From assembly GCA_035771165.1 (NCBI GenBank), contig JAWNZC010000091.1:1138501-1202500 (forward strand): a DNA stretch of 64,000 bases, given 5' to 3'. Shown here one piece after another: positions 13,291 through 24,026 of the stretch. A program made the position numbers and the translations under genes. How positions within the stretch are numbered: the first letter of the stretch is position 1; each line of letters opens with the position of its first letter. The notes under the pieces are model-generated. The model did no database searches, was not told the origin of the DNA, and saw only the letters and a program-made list of their open reading frames with translations. Source of the stretch: Paragorgia papillata. Lineage: Eukaryota > Cnidaria > Anthozoa > Scleralcyonacea > Coralliidae.

Positions 13291-13733
13291 CTCTCTAACA
13301 CCCTGAGTGTGCTTACCTCTACTTGTTTCTGTGCGTTTTTTGTAAGCTTCTCTTCTCTTCACTAAGCGAACTTCCCTCTCCTCCGCTGTCTCGTTTTCTA
13401 GCCTTCGACGAGCCAGCTCTCTCCGTTTTCGTAATCTTTCCGCCTTTTTCTCGTCGCTTTCTCTTCGGGTTCGTTCTTGTCGCTTTTCTTTTCCTCTTTC
13501 TTGATTTGTTTGTTCTCTTTCCATGTTGATAAATTTTGTTTGAATATAATTATTCACTCAAAAATCACAGTTTTCATGCAAAACACTTTTTTCGTCTTGA
13601 AAAAGACGAAAAACCGTTGTGAAAACGTTTTCTCAGTAAAAGTCGGTTATTTTGTACGCGATTCTCAATTTAAATTCGGTTGCTTCATTGTTAGCCACCA
13701 GTGCCCAACAATTCTTACCGCGTGACACCGTGC

Positions 13734-13848
<115 letters not shown>

Positions 13849-14181
13849 ACTATTTCCCAGATTTCGTCTCCCTCGCTTTTTCTACACGCGTGTAAAGTGG
13901 ACTACACGCATGTCGAGATTAGCACCCTCACCGGGCTCCGGGCCTTCGGCCCTACGCCCGGGCTCGGGGATGAAAAGAATTGCAAATGGATGTAAAATAG
14001 TACACTGCAATATTGATAGTGGTGAAGTGGTGAAATGGTGAAATTTAACGTTTAACAGGGTTTTAAAGTTAAGCTGTTTAACCTTTTTTAAATTTTTATA
14101 TTCTCATTCTGACGCAAAAAAAACAAAAAACATTAAGAATTGAATATAGCAATGACACGAATTATTTTGTTCCTTTATTAG

Positions 14182-14225
14182 ATGAACAAACCAATGAATT
14201 GGTATTCATTATGATGATGTGGCAG
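14182..14225 (+). other. Micro-exon-like cassette, copy 1 (44 nt)
   Basis: Flanked by TTTATTAG on the left and GTTAGT on the right. It shares its start (TGAACAAAC) and end (ATGTGGCAG) with the 39-nt cassettes at 24306, 25036 and 25765 but carries a 5-nt length difference that changes the exit phase. It may be a decayed copy. Confidence 0.35.
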
Positions 14226-14594
14226 GTTAGTGTTATATTTTTAATAGATACAACCATGTAATCATCTATATTTAGCACTCAATAATAAATAAATAGATAT
14301 ACATGTATATATGTATATATTTTAACTTCAAAAAAATATTTTGCTGCAGTGGGGGATTTTTTGTTTCTCAAAAATCTGTGGCAAATATTTTGTTCAACCT
14401 CGTCCAATAATTGTTAATTACTAAAGATAATGCCTACAAATAATAGCATCGTGGGCTCAAGTCTCGACAATCTTATCTGCTAATTACACAAAAAGTGCAA
14501 TTCATAAATTTTTTGACCAACCATAATCAAAGGTTTAGAATAAAATGTATAATATATATATATATATATATATAATATTTTATTATATACTATA

Positions 14595-14625
14595 TTTTTT
14601 TCACGTTATCCATGAAAGTGTAGCT

Positions 14626-14683
<58 letters not shown>

Positions 14684-14713
14684 AGCTACACTTGCATGGA
14701 TAACATGAAAACA
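14595..14713. repeat. Inverted repeat with TA-microsatellite loop
   Basis: Left arm ttcacgttatccatgaaag and tgtagctcaata, right arm tattgagctaca and cttgcatggataacatgaaa. The ~36-bp arms are separated by a (TA)n tract and form a long hairpin. It contains no gene. Confidence 0.8.
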
Positions 14714-15355
14714 ATAATTCACATACATAATTCACATACATAACCACAACATGCATTAAAAAAAAAGAAACCAACAATCAAAGGAAAGCAAATATAATAA
14801 CTGCCAGATAAAGAGAACGACTGCCCATTTTCCGGAAAATAATTGCTTGGTAAAACTTAAGCCGAAATCACAACAACGGATGACTTAATAACAAAACAAT
14901 AACAATGACTGCAAACAAGTTTAAACCAATTTTAGCTTTTCGTGACGAAAAATTCTTCAAGGGTGCCGACATTTCTAAGTATGTCTAGATGTTAAAGAAA
15001 ATAACCGCGATTTCATGTTGAAATTGTCTATATGATGCATGCCGACGCGTACAGGAATGCCGGATCAAAAAGCTGCGGCTTTTGGAAAAGAGAAAAGCTG
15101 ATGATTAAGAAAGGAAACAAATTAAAACTGTTAAATATAAAAGAACTAAATTCTTTCCGAAATGTTGCCATAAAAGAAATTGCTTTTGGATAACGTATAC
15201 TGGATATTATTACCCAATACATTGAAAAAGAAAAAAATATACAGTGTTAAAAATACATCGGCATAACTTGAAAATTAAAAGTAAAATTGAAAAAATTATT
15301 AAAGACATCCTGGGCTAAGGGAGCAAACACTTAGCAAAAATAAATCTTTAAAGGG

Positions 15356-15687
15356 CCAGTATCATGAGCTGCGCATGCATAGGTTTATTCTTGTAAATCT
15401 TTTTATTACAGCTGTTCCATGTTCTTTCTACTATTCCTGATCTCCCTTACATTTATTTTTTCGATCGGAGTTCTTTCGTTTATTTGAAATTTGTATGACA
15501 AATTTGAAAAATTCGGGCTGAATTTTTCAAGTTTGTCTTTCAAAATTCAACTTCATGGTGGAAAACGAGAGCACTCCGGTCGAATAAAAGAAATTTAAGG
15601 GAGATCAAGAAGTGAAGAAAGCATGGAACAGCACTAATAAAAGGATTTACCTAAAGGAACCTATGCATGCGCAGCTCATGACACTGG
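15356..15687. mobile_element. Palindromic MITE-like / foldback element
   Basis: The first ~150 bp (from ccagtatcatgagctgcgca) is the reverse complement, with scattered mismatches, of the last ~150 bp (ending gcgcagctcatgacactgg). It has no coding capacity. A clear target-site duplication was not found. Immediately to the right, a 20-bp motif (ggaaagaattttaatattca) is duplicated. Confidence 0.65.
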
Positions 15688-16006
15688 AAAGAATTTTAAT
15701 ATTCAGGAAAGAATTGGAAAGAATTTTAATATTCAGACATTCAGTGATAACAGTCATCTAACACCAGTTATATGAAGCCCGGATAACCTGTTTGGTGACT
15801 AAATAAGTTCTTTGTAGTAGATAAATAAGCTATCAATACTGTAGGCTATAGCCAGTTAAGTACAATTAATGCATCGGTTAGTCCACAGGTTAGCTACGTA
15901 AAATGTATATCTATGAATCAAGTAACTAATAAAGAAATGCTCTTCTTTTGCTGGAGCACAAGGGTAGGCTTAGTTTACAATTTAGTGCTTGTTTTATCTT
16001 TAACAG

Positions 16007-16153
16007 ATCATCTATGCCACGTATGTTTTGGAAAGTCAGGCGGCGGTTACAAATGCATGAAATGTCTCCGGTTTGTCCACCTGTTATGTGGGATTCCACA
16101 GGGAAAAGAAGGGTATGGGCAAAAAGTGATCTGTTCAACATGCAAAGATACAG
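16007..16153 (+). CDS. Single exon encoding a PHD-type zinc finger
   Basis: The exon has an acceptor TTTAACAG and donor GTAAAT. It enters with two nucleotides of a codon and leaves with one. The 48 codons contain C-x2-C, C-x2-C, H-x2-C and C-x2-C (CHVC, CMKC, HLLC, CSTC) with spacing that fits a compact C4HC3 PHD finger, a domain that usually reads histone tail modifications. No neighbouring exon could be proven. Its phase is compatible with the 39-nt cassettes further right, and it lies just outside the inverted ends of the 16.3-23.6 kb element. It could be a host exon or part of a transposon gene. Confidence 0.6.
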
Positions 16154-16415
16154 GTAAATTGTAGTTTTGTCTTAATAGTTGCATACTGTTCCAAACATTA
16201 CCACTCCATATTCACTTGTATAGGTAAAAAAAACAAAGCAGTAATTCCAGTTGCCTATTCACAAGGGGAATTGTAGGTTAAAAATCAGCAATTCATCAAT
16301 TCATGGCCAGAAATGTGGGACATGCGCCTGCCTTGTGCAGCGGCTTTCAGTATGATAATTAGATACCGCACGCCTTTTACCCAGCGGCTTTCCGTATGAT
16401 TATTAGCAAAACAAT

Positions 16416-18558
16416 ATGGCTGCCAGCCTGAAAAGAACTCGTACAACTACAAATGTCGATTACAGACAATTGAACTCGTTTTCGTCTGCTATTTTGTACG
16501 ACACGATGCCCAAAAGGAGAAATTCAAAGTTTTATGATGTTGAAAGGATCATAGAGCGAAGGAAAAGATCGCAAGTAATTTTTTAACTTTGGCGAAATTT
16601 ACTTTATATTAATTATTATATTTTATTTATAAGTATATATATATATTATTAAATATACATGTGTGTTCTTAGCAAATTATTGAAACTGGTATTTATTACT
16701 GATGCCAGAGTATAAAGGATTCCTTCTGAAGAAGTATAAAGTTGTTTTTTTAATAATTTAATTGATTTTTGCAAGGATATGTTTAAGGTTTAATTATCTT
16801 TTTTTCAGGGCTACGAGTACCTTATCAAGTGGAAAGGATGGCCATTCCATAGCTGCTCGTGGGAGCCATCAGAAAATTTAACCCTGGCTCTTTTAAGGTA
16901 TTTTTTATTTATAAGTAAATAACCTATATTATTTTTTATCAATCGTGAGCGGGCGGAATCCTAGGTAATGCTGCAATTTGATTGGCTGCGCGAGCGGGCA
17001 GTTTTTTTACGATATCTGACCACGGTCACGGAATCCTAAATTTAATTTAAAAATTCATTTAAAATTGACCGATTTTCATAACTATTTCGCTTGCCACAGA
17101 GAAAATAAATTCAACAGAGAGCTACAGGGATCCAAATGAGCTTTATTATCCAAATGGTTTTGACAACTTCATGGGTAAACAGCGAATTTTAAAAGAAACG
17201 CTGGGAAAACTGTGACAAAGCAAAATTTTCAAGTTGACATTTATAAAGAAAACAGTTTAAAACGGTAGGAAAAACATACATAAACTTGTGAACACAGTAT
17301 TTTGAATCACTAAATGAAACTATATAGAAATATATATAAAAAATCATACCACAAGATTAAGATAGAAAAGCTCAGTGAAAGTGAAACCTTTTGACACTAA
17401 ACTGTCTTTCTTCTGTTATTGCAACCGATATACTCAATGAAACCGCTACAAGTCTTTTACCTTTTAGCCCAAACATTTTCCACATGCCAACCTCATCGTC
17501 TCATGTCCTTGAAACTTGAAATTACAAATGGCTTACTGACAAGCATTTTCGTCTTCAAACACGAGGACCACACTTTCAATTTTCATGCAGTCAGCCAAAT
17601 ATTGAAAGTGACTCGGACTTTCCAAGCAAACAGCCAAAAACGAGCAAGCGACGAAGAAGAACGACGAAGAATCTTTATCAACTAAACTTTTAAAACACTT
17701 GGACTGTATTTTGACTTCCCTTCGTAACTAGATCTTCGAGTTTTGAATGTTTTTTTTATGACAAAAAAGGTTCCAAGCTACCCTGTAAGACTGCACGTCG
17801 GCAGTTGTTTACTCTCGAACGATAAACTTTGGACTTTCGAGTATCACGTGAACGTCATCTCGATTACGCAACTTAATTCAATTATGTTAATTTCTCTAAT
17901 TATGTAACAAAAAAATAAATAAGTTATTTACCGTTTTGGTCGGTCCGTATTGAAAAATATTTGCCCTCGGTCTCAAAAATGTCCCTCGGCCTCTGGCCTC
18001 AGGCCTTTTTTAAGACCTCGGGCAAATATTTTTCTATACGGACCTCCCAGCCGGTAAATAACATATTTATTTTTTCTATCAACTTGCCACTAGTAACTAA
18101 AGATATTTGGCAAACATTAATTCAATTGAACCTATTTTATTGGTAGGAGTTATGACCAGCCACCCAAACCAGATGGGCCTAGGCTTGAAAGAGCATGCCG
18201 AGATTTCATGCATACGATTCAGTCAGGTCTAAAGTCAAAGTCCATTGGATCAATTTATGTCAACATGGACTTGGATGTGTGGCGATACATTACGTACAAT
18301 CAAGGTATAGAATGTGAGCACAAGGGCCACACATTATACGAGAAAAAGGACTTTGGACGCTTTGAGGGCTTGCCGGATGATTGGTTTTATACCCTCAATC
18401 TACATGGTGAAGGCATGGCAATAAATTTCCCAATTAAAGCAAAACCGATCGTTTCATGGACTCCTTCTAAGTTTGTGATCAGAAATAGAAAATTAGAAAT
18501 GGCACCAAAAATGCCTCTTGAAAAAAATTACAACTGTATTTGCAAAGAGAGCTTGTAA
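16416..18558 (+). CDS. Chromodomain protein, three exons
   Basis: The exons are 16416-16574, 16809-16897 and 18147-18558. All borders are GT/AG and the phases match (0, then 2), giving 219 residues. Residues about 43-80 form a chromodomain (FYDVERIIERR, GYEYLIKWKGW, CSWEPSENL) split by intron 1. Chromodomains of this type bind methylated histone tails, and in transposon proteins they can steer integration. The last ~130 residues (DLDVWRYITYN..., ending in KESL) match no domain I recognise; there is no SET domain, so this is not a SUV39 enzyme. The start ATG is 92 bp inside the left inverted end. It converges on the minus-strand gene 351 bp away and probably works with it. Confidence 0.75.
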
Positions 18559-20071
18559 CATTGATAATGTATAGGTAAACATGTATCACATAAGAGAACA
18601 TAAATAAATAATTATACACTTATCATTGTTTAGCCCCAGGGTGGGGGTGTCCATCCTAGGGTTATTTTAATGTACATCTTGGCTGATGTTTTTGTAAATG
18701 TGGTATATATCAAGGTAAAAAGTCCCTGTAGCTGTGATCTAGTACATTATAGAGAATGTACAGCAGTGGCCATGTTAAGGTAATCCTCGGTAAGTATTGA
18801 TAGTCCTAGGGTTTCTGTCTCCACCCTGGGCCTAAATATTGATCACTGCATTAATATTAACTATGTTGTCATGAAAAAATACATTACTATAGTATTTACA
18901 ACAACATAATTATACTGATTGAGACTGCAAAGCTATACGATACATGTCAAGCAGTCTTGTGACATTTCTTACTCTTGTTTTGATACCCAAATCTTTTAAA
19001 CGTGATCGAAGTACTTCTGGTGTAAGAGTCGCAAGGTTGTCTTCATTTTCATCAGCCTGCTCCTGATTACATAACCGTGGACGCTTGCTGCGACTTTCCC
19101 TAATCCCTGTTGACCAGTATTCATCTGCTTTCTTCTGATATTGTCTCGGTGTCCTCCGTACATCACTTAAATATCTCAGCCTCTCCTCAACCAGCAAAAC
19201 ATCTTTAGCTGCATCCCACTTGTTGGATTTCTCTAAATGAATACGCCTGCAGTCGTCGTTCAGTTTTTCAACACCTACAGTAATTTGTAAAAGATAACAT
19301 ATAACATCTTATATTATTTTACATCTGACAAATTGACTAAACCATGGGAAGTATTATTGATAATCCCTTGGTTTTGGGTTGAATAAGACTAAGAACAACA
19401 TCAATTAATGCAAATTAATATTGGAAAAACCTATCAATACAAATATATCAGAATCATGCATCAATTTATAGAAAAACACAAATGTTGCTCACTTCCTGCA
19501 AACACCTGAACACGGCCATTATTACTTCTAACTTAGATGTAAAGTAAACACAGTTACCCTGCCCAGAAAAGTTTCGTATTCCTTTGTGAATCCTCATAAA
19601 GCGAGGCACATGGTACACCATAGCGTGAATATATGGTGTAACGTTTCCTTTGCCATAGCCATTTAGAATTCCACCAAGTGACAGGAACAGTGTTACCCAA
19701 GCTGTAACCTGACATAAAAAAAAAGAAACAATGTTGTGTCAAAGTACAATACAATGTGAATGTACAATACTAGTATGTCCTAGTATTTACCACATAGCAC
19801 TGTTTTGTTCCAATGTGCCATAATTAAGAAACAAAGAATATATGGTATATTTCTGTTAATCTGGTGTACCTTGGTGAAATAGGTATCAACATCTGCCTCT
19901 GTTAGAGCTTTCTTCTGGATGTAATCTTTGTAGATATGGTTGAAATCCTGTCAAAGCATAATTGAAATAGCCCCTCTCAGCTTCAAATGTAGGTAATTAG
20001 CCATTTCAGACCACATTGGATCATGCTTTATTATTCAGAACATTTTTTATTTCATATATATATATATATAT

Positions 20072-20200
20072 AGTAATATATTTTATTTATCTAATCAGTT
20101 TACAGCTTGCCATTACACGGTGTTTCATGCTTTTGCAATCATCAGACATCAGAGTCGTCTGATTGCAAGCTGTAAAATTAGATAAATAAAATATATTACT
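20072..20200. repeat. Inverted repeat enclosing a degenerate hammerhead-like core
   Basis: The left arm (taatatattttatttatctaa...cagcttgc) and right arm (gcaagctgtaaaattagataaataaaatatatta) are reverse complements. The centre, on the minus strand, reads CTGATGA-TTGC...GCA-TGAAAC-ACCGTGT, similar to a hammerhead core, but helix I is not convincingly paired. Confidence 0.55.
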
Positions 20201-20286
20201 CTATTAGTTCTACAACTTTGTATTGAGCACTCTGCTTCCTAGGAAACCCCCTATGCTGTGCTATATTTATTTAGGTATATTTATTT

Positions 20287-20320
<34 letters not shown>

Positions 20321-20556
20321 CAATCTACAGACACTGAATGAATTTCATCAATTACTTATACACATGCGATCGTCGGTGACAACCGCATGTGGGACAGCAT
20401 CGGTGAAGTACATTCAGATAGCGTGAAGTGCGCATGGGCCCAGAGTGCTCAAACTTCCACAAGGGTAGTGAGCGTTGCATTATCGCTAATAGGTACCCAC
20501 GGTAACTTCACAGAGTGCTCAACAACACCGAAGTGAAGGAGCGTACATAGTTCAAT

Positions 20557-20599
20557 CTACAGACACGGTGTTTCGCTGTACAACAGCTCATCAGTGTAG
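20557..20599 (-). ncRNA. Type I hammerhead ribozyme, copy 1
   Basis: On the minus strand, helix I pairs CUACA with UGUAG. It is followed by the conserved CUGAUGA, helix II GCUGU-UGU-ACAGC (5 bp), the conserved GAAA, a very short helix III (ACAC/GUGU closed by one to three nucleotides), then GUC, the cleavage site, and the 3' side of helix I. All invariant core positions are present. The minimal helix III is what is seen in retrozyme hammerheads, which are thought to act as dimers. Confidence 0.85.
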
Positions 20600-20833
20600 C
20601 TTGGAACAATCTGAATGAATTTCATCAATTACTTATACACATGCGATCGTCGGTGACAACCGCATGTGGGACAGCATCGGTGAAGTACATTCAGATAGCG
20701 TGGAGTGCGCATGGGCCCAGAGTGCTCAAACTTCCACAAGGGTAGTGAGCGTTGCATTATCGCTAATAGGTACCCACGGTAACTTCACAGAGTGCTCAAC
20801 AACACCGAAGTGAAGGAGCGTACGTAGTTCAAT

Positions 20834-20876
20834 CTACAGACACGGTGTTTCGCTGTACAACAGCTCATCAGTGTAG
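20834..20876 (-). ncRNA. Type I hammerhead ribozyme, copy 2
   Basis: Identical to the motif at 20557-20599 and exactly 277 bp from it. Cleavage at both copies would release one 277-nt unit RNA. Confidence 0.85.
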
Positions 20877-20881
20877 CTTGG

Positions 20882-20883
<2 letters not shown>

Positions 20884-20932
<49 letters not shown>
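20884..20932. repeat. (TA)n microsatellite
   Basis: A TA tract directly abutting the end of the hammerhead-bearing array. Another lies just before the array at about 20290-20318. Confidence 0.9.
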
Positions 20933-20935
<3 letters not shown>

Positions 20936-21201
20936 TTCCCATTAAAATGTCAAAATCTGTACACTACCAATCTACACTACCAATTTTCCTTCATCAGTGC
21001 TCACAAAAATCGTTTTAACTTTAGCTCTTTATTTTTTTACCTTACCTTATAACATCTTGTGAATCTTGCACCAGATACAGGCATGGTCTGATGTTGCTGC
21101 TTTCATACCCATTAACAGCAACAGAAACTGTAAATAAAAAACTGCAGTTTATCAATCAAGTTCACTTCGGCAGTGCTTCCACTCGCATCAAATAATATTG
21201 C

Positions 21202-21271
21202 CGACTGGTTGGGAATCAAACCCGGGCCTCCTGCATGGCAGGCGAGAATTCTACCACTGAACCACCAGTGC
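21202..21271 (-). tRNA. tRNA-Gly(GCC)-like sequence, degenerate
   Basis: On the minus strand it begins GCACTGGTGGTTCAGTGGT and has anticodon loop CTGCCAT (GCC) and a B-box-like GGTTTGATTCC. Compared with a normal tRNA-Gly-GCC, the last two acceptor pairs, two T-stem pairs and one anticodon-stem pair are lost. It lies in an intron of the 18.9-22.9 kb gene. It is probably a tRNA pseudogene or a SINE head rather than a working tRNA. Confidence 0.5.
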
Positions 21272-23769
21272 AGAAGTCATATCAATATTAACAATTTAAT
21301 GATCAAATTAATTAATTATTAATTTACAAAAATAATACAAATCACCTTGTAGTATCCACCAACAAACATCTCCACAGGTACATGATTTTCAGCTATTTTC
21401 AAGAAGCCAGTTTTCACAATCTTATTCACATCATTAAAGATCCTTGCACATGACGATTGAAGGATTTCGTACGACTCTTTTCCCTTAACTATAGCAACTG
21501 TGTGATTCCCTGGGAGGAAAAATCTTAGTTTCAAGACAAACAATTATCTGACTAGTATATTAAATATATATATATATATATATATATATTTGTATACAAC
21601 AAACTGTAACCTTTGGATGTTAGTGCAGCTTCCCCGTCATTCAAAATTGAGAAGGAAATGACTATGAATCCAGTAAGTCTGGTCATTTTTGCACCATCAC
21701 CACTTAGCTTGATCTTGTATTTTCCTGGGACATCCAAGCCATCCAGTGTGCACTTGTTCATCTAGATGAAGAAATAATAAATTCTTTATGCTTGTAAATA
21801 AAACATGATTGATTAATTATTTCGACAAACTTACGTGTTTTTGGATTTCATTGCAGAGTGCGTCATAGAAGTTGAGCTGTGCACCTTCAGATACCCCCTG
21901 TGTCCGCTCAATGTGTGTAAGTGCATTCAGTGACTCTTTGCACTGTTTGATGAGGTAAGACCATGGTAATTTATCCCCGGCTTGAGTCATACTCACTTCG
22001 TGATAGGCAGCCTCACCTATGCAAAACTGGTCTACTATTAACAGGATTTCTTTTATTCTGGTATTTTCCTGTTCTGAAAGATCCTTATAACTCTTTCCCT
22101 GTGATGTGGTTTGATATGTCAAGGAGTGATTTGACCCACATTTATCAGTAAAGGTTGTTGATTCCAAAGTGAGGCCAAAGGTTTCAGCAAACCACAGGCT
22201 CCTTTCCACATACGTCTTTAGTTCAATTAGTTTGCGATGTTGCTGCTTTTTCCCAAGCTCTGATATTTCTTTCCCTGTATTTTAAAATTCCAACGTTTTC
22301 AAGGTAATCGCTTAGTTCCTTATTTTCGTCCAAAATGGTCTCATATTCTTTCTGTTTACTGTTTAATGCTTGATTGGTTGTTATCTTGCTATGTTTTAAT
22401 GTTCCTATTTCTGTCCACAGCTCCTCGCACCTCTCGTTCAGTCTTTCATTTTCTTTTGACAACAATTCTACCTTCTTGTTTGTATCTTTTATTTGGAACT
22501 GAACTTCAGCCACCCTAACTATCTCATTGTGGTAAACTGGAATATATTTTATGTTACCAAGATATTCAGCTTTTAGACGGCCCTTAAGCTTGCAGCATTT
22601 ACTCTTTATTTCTCCAGAACTTCTCCTTAGTAAACCATTCATTCTCTCGCATTCGTTAAGTTGTATTCCATGTTGGGATATGAATGCTTTCAAAATTTCA
22701 TTAAATGAGTTCTCACCCAATGTGCCACTTTGCTTCAAATCATGCCAACTTCTCAAATGCTCGTACAGAATACCAATAGTCAATGCAATGTCACTATCGT
22801 TCACAGAAGCTTTTCTTGTATAACTTAAACAAAGTTCAGTAGACAAAGAAATCCTTTGCTTCAATTTATTCAAATCAAATCGTTTCAGAATATCAGACAT
22901 TTAGTTTGCATATTCAAATTATGGAGCCCAATGGCACGTAAACTACAACAGGGAAATGGGGATATGTGGCAGTACGAATTAGCACTAATTTCCCCTCAGG
23001 ACACCATTTTCTTCTTTTATCCTACACTATTAAAAAGCCTGGTTTCTAAGCTTCTTGTTGATACCAAACATGGCGAAATATTTTCAAAGAAAACAGTTTT
23101 GGCAAGGTTTATGGAAATCCGTGCTCACCAAAATTCTCGTATGTGGATTATTTTGGATCAGTGGATTTTCATGGTTTTCCACGCTAAAATGTACGCGGTT
23201 AACCTGAACGGATCACTTTCAAAATTGCAGGAAGAATACTTGATAATGTGTTGTTTACGAGGGGAGGGCGGCAAATTTGACCAGAAATAAAACGGGTCAT
23301 AAACGGCCGGACTAAACTGTTCGTTCTCGTGGAAATGGGGCTGGAAATATACAGTTACTACCAGCCAGATCAATACTGAAGTCGCACTAGAAATGTAACC
23401 CCATGGAGGTAAGAATACGGTATGAAACTTATTTTGTTTGACTACCAACGTTTTGCTTGTATCATATCAAGGGCAGAAAATGCTATAGCTGCAATTGAAC
23501 TCGCTCAAATTTTAATAATATGCCGCTACCCTTGTTTTACATATAGTATTTCCGCCATCTTTGTTTACTAAATTGCGAGTATGGCGCAGTTTATATGTCC
23601 CAAATTTCTGGCCATGACTTATTCGCCAAAGCTGTGTGCACGCATCAGCATGCTAGCTAGGTAGATAGGAGTAGGCGATCCCAATCGGATAGGTGTTCAA
23701 ATTTTATTTCATATTATAAGGATGTGACAAAAGATTCAGTTATTGACAGATATTTTCTTGACCTATTAG

Positions 23770-23801
23770 ATGAACGAGCAAGAATGCCCAAAACGTATCA
23801 A
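23770..23801 (+). other. Micro-exon-like cassette, copy 2 (32 nt)
   Basis: Lies between CCTATTAG and GTTAGT. The first 11 bases (ATGAACGAGCA) resemble the 39-nt cassettes, but it is 32 nt long and leaves in phase 0. Confidence 0.3.
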
Positions 23802-24026
23802 GTTAGTAAAATCTTAAATTTTATTCTACAATTTCCATATTCTAAATTTAAAATTGTATTAAAGTATATATCTACATGTTTGTGAAATTTTCTCATTTAG
23901 GTTAGTGTAGTTATAAGAAGGATTGGTGCGTCTGAGTTAGTGTAGTTTTAACAAGAACTGGTGGTGGTGGTAGTGGTGACTGACGTTTGGACGGCCTAAA
24001 TGCTGGCAGTCATTCTCTATAACACA

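Larger units (their letters stand above)
7983..13557 (-). pseudogene. Helitron replication initiator-helicase (RepHel)
   Basis: This encodes the rolling-circle transposase of a Helitron. From the N-terminus it has a basic region with about eight 24-residue repeats (of the form ARIESETSEQRAERLQ), a Cys-rich segment (CTVC...CNRC), a Helitron-like N domain with an HUH-type motif (ARGSIHAHGCARL), the tyrosine region (ARYMAKYAAKGE), and a Pif1-type helicase with Walker A (GTAGTGKM), Walker B (YLIVDEMSMIG), GDFGQLPPV and a C-terminal motif (TIHKSQGQT). One intron (10762-11062) splices in phase to give ...RQLVR/YVDW.... After splicing, everything is in one frame except four stops at 10707-10709, 10302-10304, 9024-9026 and 8271-8273. 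The Walker A Ser/Thr is replaced by Met (ATG; an ACG-to-ATG CpG change would explain it). The start could be 13557 or 13524. Confidence 0.85.
20335..20888 (-). repeat. Tandem pair of 277-bp units, retrozyme-like
   Basis: The unit starting at 20335 is repeated at 20612 with only a few substitutions. Each copy carries a complete hammerhead ribozyme at its right end (see 20557 and 20834). A partial hammerhead remnant (ttcaatctacagacac) precedes the first copy at 20319-20334, and TA microsatellites flank the array on both sides. Non-coding tandem units of a few hundred bp with type I hammerheads are the layout of metazoan retrozymes, which are transcribed and self-cleaved to circular RNAs. Confidence 0.8.
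18910..22900 (-). pseudogene. Multi-exon transposon-type protein (SGDGAK...WCKIHK...TPYIH family), middle exons missing
   Basis: The exons, in order, are 22900-21835, 21761-21611, 21509-21346, 21127-21046, 19947-19870, 19708-19558 and 19274-18910. Most borders are GT/AG with matching phase. The N-terminus is a coiled coil, followed by a segment with SGDGAKMTRLTGF, KGNHTVAIVKG, MFVGGYYK and [12 protein letters not shown], then TPYIHAMVYHVPRFM, FSGQGVEKLNDD and a basic tail with a SAP-like end. I recall this arrangement from widespread uncharacterised proteins of early-branching animals. The acidic motifs could belong to an RNase-H-like fold, but that is a guess. There is a frame change near 22260, a stop just before the donor at 21046, and no exon between 21046 and 19947, where family members have a further ~150 residues. 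Confidence 0.68.
16301..23617. mobile_element. Putative two-gene DNA transposon with 23-bp inverted ends
   Basis: 16301-16323 and 23595-23617 are inverted copies of TCATGGCCAGAAAT(G/T)TGGGACAT with one mismatch. Between them are a three-exon chromodomain gene on the plus strand and a multi-exon gene on the minus strand, convergent, with their 5' ends facing the two termini. The same plan is seen in the 26.3-33.8 kb and 34.0-37.6 kb elements. No target-site duplication was found, so the call is an inference from ends plus gene layout. Confidence 0.5.

Noticed and set aside
12812..13306. Plus-strand Ser/Cys-rich repeat ORF
   Set aside because: Exact antisense of the 24-residue repeat of the Helitron protein.
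22856..23290. 144-codon plus-strand frame upstream of the 22.9-kb gene start
   Set aside because: No domain, overlaps the start of the antisense gene, no splice or promoter support.
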